Of a DNA stretch of 34,899 nucleotides, positions 1-8,099 are shown piece by piece. Numbering within the stretch: the first letter of the stretch is position 1; each line of letters begins with the position of its first letter. The translations under genes and the position numbers were made by a program. Source of the DNA: JBHENW01 sp046261875. GTDB lineage: Bacteria > Acidobacteriota > Thermoanaerobaculia > UBA5066 > Gp7-AA6. A model generated the notes under the pieces. That model was not told the DNA's origin. It worked only from the letters and a program-made list of their open reading frames with translations, and made no database searches. The stretch covers positions 1-34,899 of the forward strand of contig JBHENW010000122.1 of the NCBI GenBank assembly GCA_046261875.1, written 5' to 3'.

Positions 1-1826
1 TCTCCGCCGCGCTTGCGCGCCAGCTCGAGCCACTCCGCTCCGTCTCCGTCGGGCAGGGTGATGTCGAGGATCGCGACGTCCGGTTGCTGCTGGCGGCTCT
101 TCTGCTCGGCCTCGGCGAGCGAAGCCGCCTCGACGACGGAGTACCCCTCCGATTCGAGGACGGACTTCAGGCCGTACCGCGACGCCTCGTCGTCCTCGAC
201 GATCATGACGCGCCAGGCCTTCTCGATGGGTCCGGGCCGCGGGGCCTCCGGGACGGGACGCCTGGTCTCCGCCGGGGCCGCTTCGGCTTCCGATAGCTCG
301 GGAAGGGTGAAGGAGACCCGGGTCCCGACCCCCTCGCGGCTGTCGAAGAGCAGGTCGCCTCCCATGAGCTCGACGAGCTGCTTGGAGATCGTGAGCCCCA
401 GGCCGCTCCCACGCGGCGCCTCTCCGGTCCGCGGCCGGATCTGGCGGAAGGGCTCGAAGACCGTGGCGACGAGGTGCGGAGGAACCCCAGCCCCCGTGTC
501 CTGGACCTCGAAGGCCACGCTGTCCTGCCAACGCGTCGCGCGCACCGCGACGCGTCCGCGCGCCGTGTACTTGACCGCGTTGGATACGAGGTTGATGAGG
601 ACGCGCGAAAGCTTTTCCCGGTCGAGCGTGACCGTTTCCCCGAGCGCCTCGTCCACCTCGACCGCAAGACGGAGATCCTTCGTGCGCGCCTGGGGCTCCA
701 GCATGTCGACGATCTCGCGGAGGAACTCGCGGACGACGATCTTCTGGGGGTGGACGTCTCGTTGTCCGGCTTCGAGCTTCGCGAGGTCGAGGATGTTGTT
801 GATCATCCGGAGCAGCGTCTCCGCGCTCTCCCGGATGACGTGCACGTCGTGGAGTCTCCGCTTCTCGTCGGCGGGCGTCTGCCCCTCCTTCTCGATCAAG
901 TGGGAGAGGAGGATGATCGTGTTGAGGGGCGTGCGCAGCTCGTGGGAGACCGTCGAAAGGAAGTCCGACTTGAGCCGGTCCACCTCGACGAGCTTCTCGT
1001 ACGCTTCCACCCGCTCCTTGACGACGCGCCCCTGCTCGCGGATCGCGCGGCCGATCCGCATGAGCGAGCGGACCCGGGCGCGCAGCTCCTCGCTCTCGAT
1101 CGGCTTTCCGATGAAGTCGTCGGCCCCGACCTGGTACCCCTTCTTCCGGTCGATCTCGCCCGCGCTGACGAGCAGGACCGGCAGGTAATCCGAGGAGCGC
1201 GCGATGAGCTCGGCGGTCAGCTCGTAACCGGACTGGCCACCCAGCATCACGTCCACGATCGCGAGATCGAAGGGGGTTTCGCGGCGGAACGCCGCGGCCG
1301 CCTCCGCCGGCGTGGACGCCCCGCAGATCTCGTGGCCTTCCGCCTCGAGGTCCTGGCGGATCACCGCCGACACCTCCGGGTTGTCGTCCACGAGGAGGAT
1401 GCGGCCCGGCTCGACGTTCGCGTCGCCGGTGCGGGGCTCCGGCAGCGCGCTCAGCAACGAGGTCGGCCGCAGGTAGGCGGCGACCTGCCGGCCGAAAGTC
1501 TCCTCGTCGATCGGCTTGGGGATGAACCCCTCGCAGCCCGCCGCAAGCGCCCTTTCCCGGTCGCCGTGCATCGCGTGGGCCGTCACGGCCAGGATCGGGA
1601 TCGCCGCGATCTGCGGGTCCGCCTTGATCTCGCGGGTGGCCTCCCATCCGGAGAGGACCGGCAGGGAGAGGTCCATGAGGATGAGGTCGGGACGCTCCTT
1701 GCGGGCCGCGGCGACGCCGGACTGCCCGTCACCGGCCATCGCCACGTCGTAGCCCTCCGACTGGAGCAGCATCCGCATGAGCGCGCGGATGTCCGGGGAA
1801 TCTTCGATGACGAGGATCTTGGCCAT
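1..1826 (-). CDS. Hybrid histidine kinase, REC-REC-HisKA-HATPase-REC (3' end beyond left edge)
   Basis: Cytoplasmic phosphorelay protein; about 608 residues are visible and the reading frame runs off the left edge. It starts at ATG 1824-1826, 7 nt after the stop of the upstream kinase gene, so the two are probably co-transcribed. Domains in order: receiver 1 (about 3-120, acceptor D52 in LILMDLSLP, K104), receiver 2 (about 141-260, D192, K241), a short coiled linker, HisKA with the H-box SHELRTP (H295), HATPase with the N-box NLVSNAVKYT, DTGAGVP and GSGLGL, then a third receiver whose acceptor is D588 before the truncation. There is no membrane segment or sensory domain, so its input probably arrives by phosphotransfer, perhaps from the neighbouring membrane kinase (inference). 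Family assignment is certain; the signal is unknown. Confidence 0.93.
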   Translation of the reverse strand, partial: MAKILVIEDSPDIRALMRMLLQSEGYDVAMAGDGQSGVAAARKERPDLILMDLSLPVLSGWEATREIKADPQIAAIPILAVTAHAMHGDRERALAAGCEGFIPKPIDEETFGRQVAAYLRPTSLLSALPEPRTGDANVEPGRILLVDDNPEVSAVIRQDLEAEGHEICGASTPAEAAAAFRRETPFDLAIVDVMLGGQSGYELTAELIARSSDYLPVLLVSAGEIDRKKGYQVGADDFIGKPIESEELRARVRSLMRIGRAIREQGRVVKERVEAYEKLVEVDRLKSDFLSTVSHELRTPLNTIILLSHLIEKEGQTPADEKRRLHDVHVIRESAETLLRMINNILDLAKLEAGQRDVHPQKIVVREFLREIVDMLEPQARTKDLRLAVEVDEALGETVTLDREKLSRVLINLVSNAVKYTARGRVAVRATRWQDSVAFEVQDTGAGVPPHLVATVFEPFRQIRPRTGEAPRGSGLGLTISKQLVELMGGDLLFDSREGVGTRVSFTLPELSEAEAAPAETRRPVPEAPRPGPIEKAWRVMIVEDDEASRYGLKSVLESEGYSVVEAASLAEAEQKSRQQQPDVAILDITLPDGDGAEWLELARKRGG

Positions 1827-1833
1827 CAGGCAG

Positions 1834-4728
1834 TCACCGGCGCGCGGCGACTTTCTCCGGTTCCAGGCTGCGGAGCACCTCCCGCGCCAGCCCGCCGAGG
1901 TCCGCGCGCTTGCGGATGATCCGCTGGGCGGAGCCGTTCAGGCGCGCGTAGTCGCTCTCGAGGAGCTCTCGCGCGGTCACGACGATGACCGGGATGTCGC
2001 GCAGGCTCTCGCTCTGGCGCATCCGGAAGAGCACGTCGAACCCGTCGGGTGGCGGCATGTTGAGGTCGAGCAGCACCGCGGAAGGCCTCTCGTGCTCGAG
2101 CTCGGCGAGCGCGGCCTCGCCCCCGGCCGCCGTCCGCACCCGGTAGCCGACGCCCGCGAGCTCCTGGGAGAGGAGCGTGCGCAGGTCGGGGTCGTCGTCC
2201 ACGAGCAGGACGTATCCGCGGGAGGCGAGCACACCGGCGCGCTCGAGGGTCTCGAAGAGATCCGCGCGGTTGAGCGGCTTGAGCAGGTAGTCGAAGGCGC
2301 CGAGCGAGAAACCGAACGCGCGGTCCTCGACGACCGACAGCAGGAGGACCGGAATCGAGCGCGTCTCCGGAGAGTCCTTCAGTTCCCGCAGCGTCTGCCA
2401 TCCGTCGAGGCCCGGCATGAGGACGTCGAGGAGGATGGCGTCCGGTTTCTCCGCCCGCGCGAGCTCCACGCCTCGGGCGCCGTTCTCCGACTCCAGGACG
2501 CGGATTCCGTAAGGCTCCAGCTCGAACCGAAGCAGCTTGCGGATGCTCTCGTCGTCGTCCACGATGAGCACGGTCCGTTCCCCCCCGCTCCCGGTCCTCG
2601 AGGCGGGAATCGGCAAGGACCCCTGCGCGGTGTCGCCCGGGATCTCGCGGGGAAGAGTGACGGTGAAGCGGGACCCGCGGCCGGGCGCGCTGTCGAGCGC
2701 CACGCGGCCTCCGAGGAGCAGGGCGATCTTCTTGACGATCGCGAGGCCCAGGCCGGTGCCTCCCCGGCCGCGATGCTCCGGGGCATCGCCCTGGCGGAAC
2801 TCCTCGAAGATGGACTCCTGCTCCTCTTCGGGGATCCCCAGCCCCGTGTCTTCGACGATCAGGGCCCAGCGGTCCGAAGAGCGCGCCTGCGCGCGCACAC
2901 GTATGGAGCCGCGTTCCGTGAACTTCAGGGCGTTGCCAATGAGGTTGGCGAGGATCTGCGTCACCTTCGCCGGGTCCGTCGTCACCTCCTCGACGCCCGG
3001 GTCCGCTTCGACCTCGAGCTCCAGCCCCTTTTGTTTCGCGGCCGCGGCGAAGTCCGTCCGGATCTGCTGGAGCAGGGCGGGGACGTGAACGCGCTGCCGC
3101 TCGATGTCCATTTTCCCCGCCTCGATCTTCGAGATGTCGAGGATGTCGTTGATCAATCCGAGCAGGAGCCTGGCGTTCCGGTGGACCCGGTCGAGGCTCT
3201 CCCGCTGCTGGGGATTCAAAGCGCCCTGCCCCCCGCGCAGAAGGGCTCCGGTGAAACCGAGGATGACCGTCATGGGTGTGCGCAACTCATGCGAAACGGA
3301 GGCCAGGAACCGGTCCTTGAGGGCGGAGGCCCGCTGGAGCTCTCGCGCCGTACGGGCGAGCCGGCTCCGCTGGTCCTCGAGGAGCTCGTTCTGTTCCGTC
3401 AGGCGTCGGGACTGCTCGGTGACCCGCTCGTTGACGGACGCGTTGGCCAGGGCGACCGCGAGGCTGGGCGCGATCGCCGCGAGCGCGTTGATCGTGCGGG
3501 GAGTGAAGGCGCGCGTGGCGCCGAGCGCGAGCACGCCGACGGGATGGTCGAAGTAGATGAGCGGGATGTGCGCGCTCTCGCGGGGCAAAATGCGCCCGTC
3601 GAACACGTTGATCGTCGGGCTCTGGGGATCCACCGAAAGGTAGATCGACCGGCCTTCGCGTGCCGCGCGCGCGGCCTCCGCGCGCCCCGTCGCGTCGTCG
3701 GGGGAGACGTCGCCGCCGGTGGCGACGGAGCGGCGGAATTCCCCGGTGCCATCGGGAAGGTAGAGGACGGCCGAAGACGCGCCGGAGACCTGGAGGATTT
3801 TTTCGAGGACGCGCGAGCCGAACCCCGCGAGATCGTTGACGGTCGCGGCGGCGGCCAGGATCTCGTTCACCGACGCCTGGATGTCGCGTTCTTCCAGGGC
3901 ACGCGCCCGCTCTTCGTAGCGCGCCGCGGCCGCGTTGAACCGGTGCGCCAGCTCGCCCAGCTCGTCGTGCGAGACGTCGGGCAGACGCGGCGTCGGACGA
4001 TCCGCGATGAGATCCCCGAGGGCTTCGACCGTCGCGGCACAGGGCGTCAGGATCCGCCGGTTGACGTCGCGCAGGAGCCACACGAGCGCCGCGAGAACGA
4101 GCAGCGCCAGGATGACGAGCGCGATCGTCGCGCGGTCGCGGGCGTCGCGCAGGCGGTCTTCGGCGAGGGACTGCGTGCGGCCGAGGTTGCGGTCGAGATC
4201 CATCAGCGCAACGTGCAGCTCGTCCGCCGCGGGAGAGACCAGCGTGTCGCGCTCCAGAGCCGCGGGGGCGGGATCTTCCGCGCGCCACGCCGCGGCCGCG
4301 CGCTGCGCCGACTGCACGAACACCTCCTCCGCGGACGCGGCCTTGTGGAGAAGCCCGCGATCGCGCTCGCTCAGGAGCCCCCGCGCGATGGCGCCGAGAG
4401 CGGTCCGCAGGCGGACGCGCCCGGCCTGGTATCGGGAGAGGTCGTAGCCCTGTCCGCTCTGGGTGAACCGCTCGATGCCGTCTTGGGCCTCCCGCAGCCC
4501 GGACTCGGCGTCCCGGACACGTTCGACGAGCTCCGTGTTGCGCTCGATGTCCCCGGTGACGTCGTACAGCGCCCGCACGGTGCCGACCGTGTAGTAGAGC
4601 CAGGACCCGACGATGGCGACGCCGACGAAGGCGTACCAGCGCAGGCGGGTCTTCAGCGACGTGCGAAACCCGGCGGGTGGGCTTCTGCGGCGGTTGGAGG
4701 GAGGTGGTCCGGTTGTCCCGTTTGTCAT
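1834..4728 (-). CDS. Membrane hybrid sensor histidine kinase (TM-HAMP-GAF-HisKA-HATPase-REC-REC)
   Basis: A 964-residue inner-membrane sensor kinase. Two hydrophobic segments (about 32-50 and 201-219) bracket a roughly 150-residue helical extracytoplasmic region resembling CHASE3/4HB sensors. A HAMP linker follows (about 220-275), then a GAF-like domain (about 290-430), HisKA (SVSHELRTP, H480), HATPase (NLIGNALKFT, DTGLGIP, GGTGLGLAI) and two C-terminal receivers (the first with D768 in AILLDVLMPG, the second with LLDLNMP). It starts at ATG 4726-4728; its mRNA diverges from the kinase/NtrC pair at 4772. The next gene (1-1826) adds three more receivers and another kinase core, so the pair could form a branched phosphorelay. 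No output domain is present, so the final target must be encoded elsewhere. Confidence 0.95.
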   Translation of the reverse strand: MTNGTTGPPPSNRRRSPPAGFRTSLKTRLRWYAFVGVAIVGSWLYYTVGTVRALYDVTGDIERNTELVERVRDAESGLREAQDGIERFTQSGQGYDLSRYQAGRVRLRTALGAIARGLLSERDRGLLHKAASAEEVFVQSAQRAAAAWRAEDPAPAALERDTLVSPAADELHVALMDLDRNLGRTQSLAEDRLRDARDRATIALVILALLVLAALVWLLRDVNRRILTPCAATVEALGDLIADRPTPRLPDVSHDELGELAHRFNAAAARYEERARALEERDIQASVNEILAAAATVNDLAGFGSRVLEKILQVSGASSAVLYLPDGTGEFRRSVATGGDVSPDDATGRAEAARAAREGRSIYLSVDPQSPTINVFDGRILPRESAHIPLIYFDHPVGVLALGATRAFTPRTINALAAIAPSLAVALANASVNERVTEQSRRLTEQNELLEDQRSRLARTARELQRASALKDRFLASVSHELRTPMTVILGFTGALLRGGQGALNPQQRESLDRVHRNARLLLGLINDILDISKIEAGKMDIERQRVHVPALLQQIRTDFAAAAKQKGLELEVEADPGVEEVTTDPAKVTQILANLIGNALKFTERGSIRVRAQARSSDRWALIVEDTGLGIPEEEQESIFEEFRQGDAPEHRGRGGTGLGLAIVKKIALLLGGRVALDSAPGRGSRFTVTLPREIPGDTAQGSLPIPASRTGSGGERTVLIVDDDESIRKLLRFELEPYGIRVLESENGARGVELARAEKPDAILLDVLMPGLDGWQTLRELKDSPETRSIPVLLLSVVEDRAFGFSLGAFDYLLKPLNRADLFETLERAGVLASRGYVLLVDDDPDLRTLLSQELAGVGYRVRTAAGGEAALAELEHERPSAVLLDLNMPPPDGFDVLFRMRQSESLRDIPVIVVTARELLESDYARLNGSAQRIIRKRADLGGLAREVLRSLEPEKVAARR

Positions 4729-4771
4729 ACGATCCGAGCTCAGCGCGCCTCGACGAGCATACAGGAGGAGC

Positions 4772-5422
4772 TTGGCACCTCGTGAGATCGGACCGGATCC
4801 GGTAACCCGTCGCCTCTTTCTGCGAAGCTTCCTCCACGATCTCGCGACGCCACTCTCCGCCGTGTCGCTTCACCTCGAAGGAGCGGATCGCCGCGTGCAG
4901 CGCGGAGCGGATCCTTCCGAGTCCCTGGCGACCGCGCGGCAGGAGCTCGCGAAGGCGTTCGAGCTCTTCGAGCGCGGCCGCGAGCTGCTGCTCTTCGTGC
5001 CGGGCGAAACGGCGACGTTTCCCTTCGACCCCTGGGTCGAGGGGATCGTCTGGTCGCTGCATCGAGACATCCCCATCACCGGGTCCACGGGCGGGCACGT
5101 CACCGGCGATCGCACGGCGCTTTCGAACGCCTTGCGGGAGCTCATGTCCAACGCGCTGACGGGAGGAGCGGACGGGGTAACGGTCCGGCGCGAGCGCGAC
5201 GGCCAGTCGCTCCGGGTGACGATCCGCAACTCGGGACGCCTGCCGGTGGACGATCCCGAGAAGCTCTTTTCTCCGCGCGCGGCCTCCGGCGGAAAGAATT
5301 GGGGAATGGGGCTCGCCACCGCCGGGTTGTACGCCGCCGACGCCGGCGGTGCCGTTCGCCTGTCCCAGGTTGAGGATGGCGTCTCCGCAACGCTGGAGCT
5401 CCCGGAGGAAACCACTCGGTGA
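4772..5422 (+). CDS. Minimal sensor histidine kinase without input domain
   Basis: A 216-residue soluble kinase. The frame is open back to an ATG at 4613, but that start would overlap the divergent kinase gene by over 100 nt. I prefer TTG 4772, which has AGGAGG at 4763-4768 just upstream (short 3-nt spacing). An H-box-like HDLATPLSAV lies at the N-terminus (H22), followed by a helical hairpin and a compact HATPase (ALRELMSNAL N-box, GMGLA lid). The usual DxGxG G1 box reads NSGRLP, so the adenine-contacting Asp is Asn. There is no membrane, PAS or GAF segment, so any signal must come through a partner. Its TGA overlaps the GTG of the NtrC-type gene (GTGA, 5419-5422), which marks them as a translationally coupled two-component pair. 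Confidence 0.82.
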   Translation: MAPREIGPDPVTRRLFLRSFLHDLATPLSAVSLHLEGADRRVQRGADPSESLATARQELAKAFELFERGRELLLFVPGETATFPFDPWVEGIVWSLHRDIPITGSTGGHVTGDRTALSNALRELMSNALTGGADGVTVRRERDGQSLRVTIRNSGRLPVDDPEKLFSPRAASGGKNWGMGLATAGLYAADAGGAVRLSQVEDGVSATLELPEETTR

Positions 5423-6669
5423 AGGTTCTCATCGTCGAAGACGACCTCGCGACGCGAAAGGGGCTCGAAGAGTCCATCCGCGATCTCGGAGGCGAGCCCC
5501 GGTCCGTCGGCACGGCCCGCGAAGCCGCCCGCGCGATGGAGGAGTTCGATCCGCGCGTGCTCATCGTGGACATCCACCTGCCCGACGGCGACGGCATCGA
5601 GATCCTGCGAGCCGCCCGCGAATCGGAGTCGGACCGGGAAGGAATCGTGATCACCGGCCAGGGCTCCATCGACAACGCGATCGAGGCCCTGCGGGCCGGA
5701 GCCTTCGACTATCTCCTCAAACCGCTGCGCCCCGCGCAGCTCGAAGTCGTCTTCAACCGGCTCGCCGACCGGCGCCGGCTGGAGTCGGAGGTCGAAACAC
5801 TTCGGGCCGAGCTGCAGGAAACGGGACGACTCGGCGACCTCGTCGGGCGCTCGGAGGTCATGACGCAGATCTTCGACGTGATCCGCCGGGTCGCTCGGTC
5901 CAACGCGCCCGTACTCATCACCGGCGCCTCGGGCAGCGGCAAGGAGGTCGCCGCGCGCACGATCCACCGTCTGTCCCGCCGCGCCGGCAAGCCGTTCGTG
6001 GCGTTCAATTGCGGCGCGATCTCACCGACCCTGATCGAGAGCGAGCTCTTCGGTCACGAGCGCGGCTCCTTCACGGGCGCGGACAAGCGACGCCTCGGTT
6101 ACTTCGAGGAGGCGACCGGCGGAACGCTCTTCCTCGACGAGATCACCGAGATGGGGTCCGAGCTCCAGGTGAAGCTGTTGCGGGTCCTCGAGGACCGGAC
6201 GCTGCGGCGCGTCGGCGGATCGCAGGAGTTGAAGGTGGACGTGCGCCTCGTGTCGGCGACGAATCGCGACCCGCAGGAAGCGATTCGCGCCGGGAAGCTC
6301 CGGGAGGATCTCTACTATCGCCTGAACGTCTTCCCCATCGCCCTGCCGACGCTCACCGAGCGCCGCGACGACATTCCCCTGTTGGCCGAGCACTTCCGGA
6401 AGCTCATCGAGGAGCAGGAACGCGCCGGCGTCGCCGCGTGGGACCCCAAGGCCCTGGAGATGCTCCAGGCGCACGAGTGGCCGGGAAACGTCCGCGAGCT
6501 GCGCAACATCGTGCACCGTGCGTACGTCCTCACGGAAGGCAAGACGATCCGCCCGGAAGTCGTGGCGGCGCTCCTCCAGGCGCACGCGAAATCCTCCGCT
6601 CCGCCCTCCGGCAAGCGCAAGACGACCTCGCGCACTTCGCGTGCCGGAACCGCCGGCCGCAAGCGGTAG
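5419..6669 (+). CDS. NtrC-family sigma-54 activator response regulator lacking a HTH domain
   Basis: A 416-residue response regulator with a sigma-54 AAA+ domain. The receiver has D51 (LIVDIHLP) and K101. The AAA+ core has Walker A GASGSGK (169-175), the sigma-54 contact loop GSFTGA (216-221), Walker B GGTLFLDE (234-241), sensor I around SATNRD, and sensor II WPGNVREL (354-361). After about residue 390 the Fis-type helix-turn-helix expected in NtrC proteins is absent. In its place is a roughly 28-residue Ser/Thr/Arg/Lys-rich tail running to the stop. No other frame downstream encodes a HTH, so this is not a simple frameshift. FlgR (Helicobacter) and CtcC (Chlamydia) are known activators of this type that work from solution. 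It starts at GTG 5419 and is coupled to the upstream kinase. Confidence 0.94.
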   Translation: MKVLIVEDDLATRKGLEESIRDLGGEPRSVGTAREAARAMEEFDPRVLIVDIHLPDGDGIEILRAARESESDREGIVITGQGSIDNAIEALRAGAFDYLLKPLRPAQLEVVFNRLADRRRLESEVETLRAELQETGRLGDLVGRSEVMTQIFDVIRRVARSNAPVLITGASGSGKEVAARTIHRLSRRAGKPFVAFNCGAISPTLIESELFGHERGSFTGADKRRLGYFEEATGGTLFLDEITEMGSELQVKLLRVLEDRTLRRVGGSQELKVDVRLVSATNRDPQEAIRAGKLREDLYYRLNVFPIALPTLTERRDDIPLLAEHFRKLIEEQERAGVAAWDPKALEMLQAHEWPGNVRELRNIVHRAYVLTEGKTIRPEVVAALLQAHAKSSAPPSGKRKTTSRTSRAGTAGRKR

Positions 6670-6698
6670 GCGACGCGCCGCTTTGCCCCGGACTGCTT

Positions 6699-6707
6699 TG
6701 CTATAGT
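6699..6707 (+). promoter_or_regulatory. Extended -10 promoter candidate for the 6771 gene
   Basis: TGCTATAGT is an extended -10 (TGn plus TATAGT, 5 of 6 to consensus) in the 101-nt gap after the NtrC gene. No convincing -35 lies 16-18 nt upstream, which an extended -10 can tolerate. A start near 6714 would give a leader of about 57 nt before ATG 6771, with a GAGAGG ribosome site at about 6762-6767. Confidence 0.45.
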
Positions 6708-6770
6708 CCTTTTGTCGCTCACTACAATGCCGTTACAGAGCCGAAGTGTCGAAGCAGGGAAGAGAGGACG

Positions 6771-7160
6771 ATGAGACTGACACCCAACCAAGCCCAATAT
6801 GTACTGAACGCGCTCATGACGCGGGGACGCATCCGGCAGACACAGGTCCTCGCCGTTCTCCGGGAGCGCAAGCAGGAGATTGCGAGCCTCCGGGAGCGGC
6901 TCGCCTCGCTCGAGCGGATGGATGGCGAGCTTTCGGGAGCCCGCGCCTCCGCCGGCCGCGGCCGGCCGGCGCGCTCGACGCGGAGCCGTCCCCGTATGAC
7001 AGCGAAGGTGCGCGCGCTGCGACGGCTGCAGGGAAAATACATGGGATACGTACGGCGGTTGAAACCCGCCGAGAAAGCGCGCGTGCGCGCCGTCCGCGAA
7101 AAGCAGGGGATACAGGCGGCGATCCGCATGGCGGCTTCTCTGGTCACGCGGCCCTCGTGA
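6771..7160 (+). CDS. Small basic helical protein of unknown function
   Basis: 129 residues, starting at ATG 6771 with the purine-rich ribosome site GAGAGG a few bases upstream. The N-terminus (to about residue 50) is helical with an amphipathic, coiled-coil-like stretch rich in Arg, Glu and Leu. The middle has a flexible Gly/Arg/Ser/Pro segment containing GRGRPAR, reminiscent of an AT-hook. The C-terminal 45 residues are again basic and helical (KYMGYVRRLKPAEKARVRAV). I do not recognise a named family. The charge and the GRP-like element suggest nucleic-acid binding (inference). It is probably a separate transcript from the NtrC gene, driven by the extended -10 at 6699. Confidence 0.75.
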   Translation: MRLTPNQAQYVLNALMTRGRIRQTQVLAVLRERKQEIASLRERLASLERMDGELSGARASAGRGRPARSTRSRPRMTAKVRALRRLQGKYMGYVRRLKPAEKARVRAVREKQGIQAAIRMAASLVTRPS

Positions 7161-7249
7161 TCGCTTCGCGCCCCGCCCGGGTAACCGGCGCGGAGGCAAC
7201 GGCCCCGACGCAGGCGCAGCGCGCCCGCTGACGGGACAGGCCGGGGGAA

Positions 7250-7573
7250 ATGCCCGATCGAACCACCGATCCGCCTTCCGAAGGGGAACGCCCCAAACGA
7301 GCCACCGGCGGCGTGCGGAAGCTGAAGGCGGACCAGTACGAGCTGAAGATCCGCTGGGAGCGGGCGCGGCGGGTGCTCGAGGTGACGGGCACCGGAGTCC
7401 AGTTCGAGTACGACGCCGCGTTGAAGGTCGGCGCGCGTTACCCGATCAGCCTCGAAGCGCCCGGCATCTCCTTCTCGACGACTCTCGAAGTGACCCGCTG
7501 CCAGCTCACCGTGGACGCGGAGACCGGCCGCCACTTCCGCGTTAGCGGAAAGTTTTTTCCCTACCAGGAATAG
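7250..7573 (+). CDS. Small conserved protein, possibly PilZ-like beta barrel
   Basis: 107 residues from ATG 7250, with GGGGGAA immediately upstream. The first 25 residues are polar. The remainder looks all-beta: alternating hydrophobic strands, a LKVGARYPISLEAPG turn, then TTLEVTRCQLTV and HFRVSGKFF. This pattern resembles PilZ domains (VGxxxxLxL, then V..C......yrvG.xF), but the cyclic-di-GMP-binding RxxxR and D/NxSxxG motifs are not visible, so any PilZ relation would be to a non-binding type. Its 3' end overlaps the convergent gene at 7542 by 32 nt. Function unknown. Confidence 0.62.
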   Translation: MPDRTTDPPSEGERPKRATGGVRKLKADQYELKIRWERARRVLEVTGTGVQFEYDAALKVGARYPISLEAPGISFSTTLEVTRCQLTVDAETGRHFRVSGKFFPYQE

Positions 7574-8030
7574 ACCTCTCTCTCACGAACCGGTAAGCCA
7601 CGTGCCACGCCGTCATTCCCACCTCGCGGTCGTTTCTTAGCCCCGCCTTCGAGAACGCGGCGAGGAGGTCCGCCAGCTCCAGCCGCCGGGCAGCCGGGGT
7701 TCGCAGGCCGGTGACCTTCTTCCTCGCCGTCACGACCCAGAGCACGGCCTGCGGCGCGAGGCGCGAAACCACGCGATCCAGCAGCGCGTGGGACCCGGAC
7801 CGGTCCTCCCGCCAGACGAACGCCGCATCGAACCGGCCCTTGACGGCCCGCACGGCGTCTGCGTCCACGATCTCGGCCGGCCGGTCCTGCCCCCGGTTCT
7901 CCGCCAGGAGCTCGAGCACCGAACCCGGCGCGTCCACGAGCAGCAGACGCTCGGGCGAAGCGAGGTCCAGCCGCGCGGCCAGCTCCCGCGGATTCTTGAG
8001 CGCTATCGCCGGCGGCTCGGATTTACGCAC
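7542..8030 (-). CDS. DUF3052-like small alpha/beta protein
   Basis: 162 residues, GTG start at 8028-8030. Rossmann-like alternation: LLLVDAPGSVLELL, then FDAAFVWRED and LAPQAVLWVVTARKK, ending with LRNDREVGMTAWHVAYRFV. This order (nucleotide-fold start, a probable-knowledge strand ending in W, a closing strand after a DD/EVG-W motif) resembles DUF3052-type proteins, in which the last strand reads like D..WSalRFv. No catalytic residues can be assigned. The start diverges from the sigma-54 promoter of the 48-aa membrane protein; the 3' end runs 32 nt into the convergent 7250 gene. Confidence 0.68.
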   Translation of the reverse strand: MRKSEPPAIALKNPRELAARLDLASPERLLLVDAPGSVLELLAENRGQDRPAEIVDADAVRAVKGRFDAAFVWREDRSGSHALLDRVVSRLAPQAVLWVVTARKKVTGLRTPAARRLELADLLAAFSKAGLRNDREVGMTAWHVAYRFVRERSIPGREKTFR

Positions 8031-8034
8031 GGAT

Positions 8035-8050
8035 TGGCACGGGCTTCGCT
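8035..8050 (+). promoter_or_regulatory. Sigma-54 (-24/-12) promoter
   Basis: TGGCACGGGCTTCGCT matches the sigma-54 consensus TGGCACG-N4-TTGCW except for one base (TCGC for TTGC), with exact GG-N10-GC spacing (GG 8036-8037, GC 8048-8049). It lies in the 69-nt gap between the divergent starts at 8030 and 8100. The predicted start of transcription is about 8061, giving a leader of about 39 nt that carries AAGGAGGG. A sigma-54 activator gene lies at 5419. Confidence 0.68.
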
Positions 8051-8099
8051 CTAACAGACGCCCGGGCTGCTAACGTGGCCCGAATAAGGAGGGAAGACC

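Noticed and set aside
4613..4771. An N-terminal extension of the small kinase from ATG 4613
   Set aside because: It would overlap the divergent kinase gene by over 100 nt and encodes an Arg-rich stretch; TTG 4772 has a Shine-Dalgarno.
1777..4785. A 1002-codon open frame on the plus strand opposite the large membrane kinase, and other long antisense frames (for example 19603-20976 and 28227-30971 on the minus strand)
   Set aside because: Composition is Arg/Pro/Ala/Gly-rich with no family motifs, and each lies exactly opposite a gene with clear catalytic motifs. Long antisense frames are expected at about 70 % GC.
6600..6760. A hidden HTH domain for the NtrC-type gene in another frame after 6600
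   Set aside because: The other two forward frames give Pro/Arg/Cys-rich sequence without a Fis-like helix pattern.
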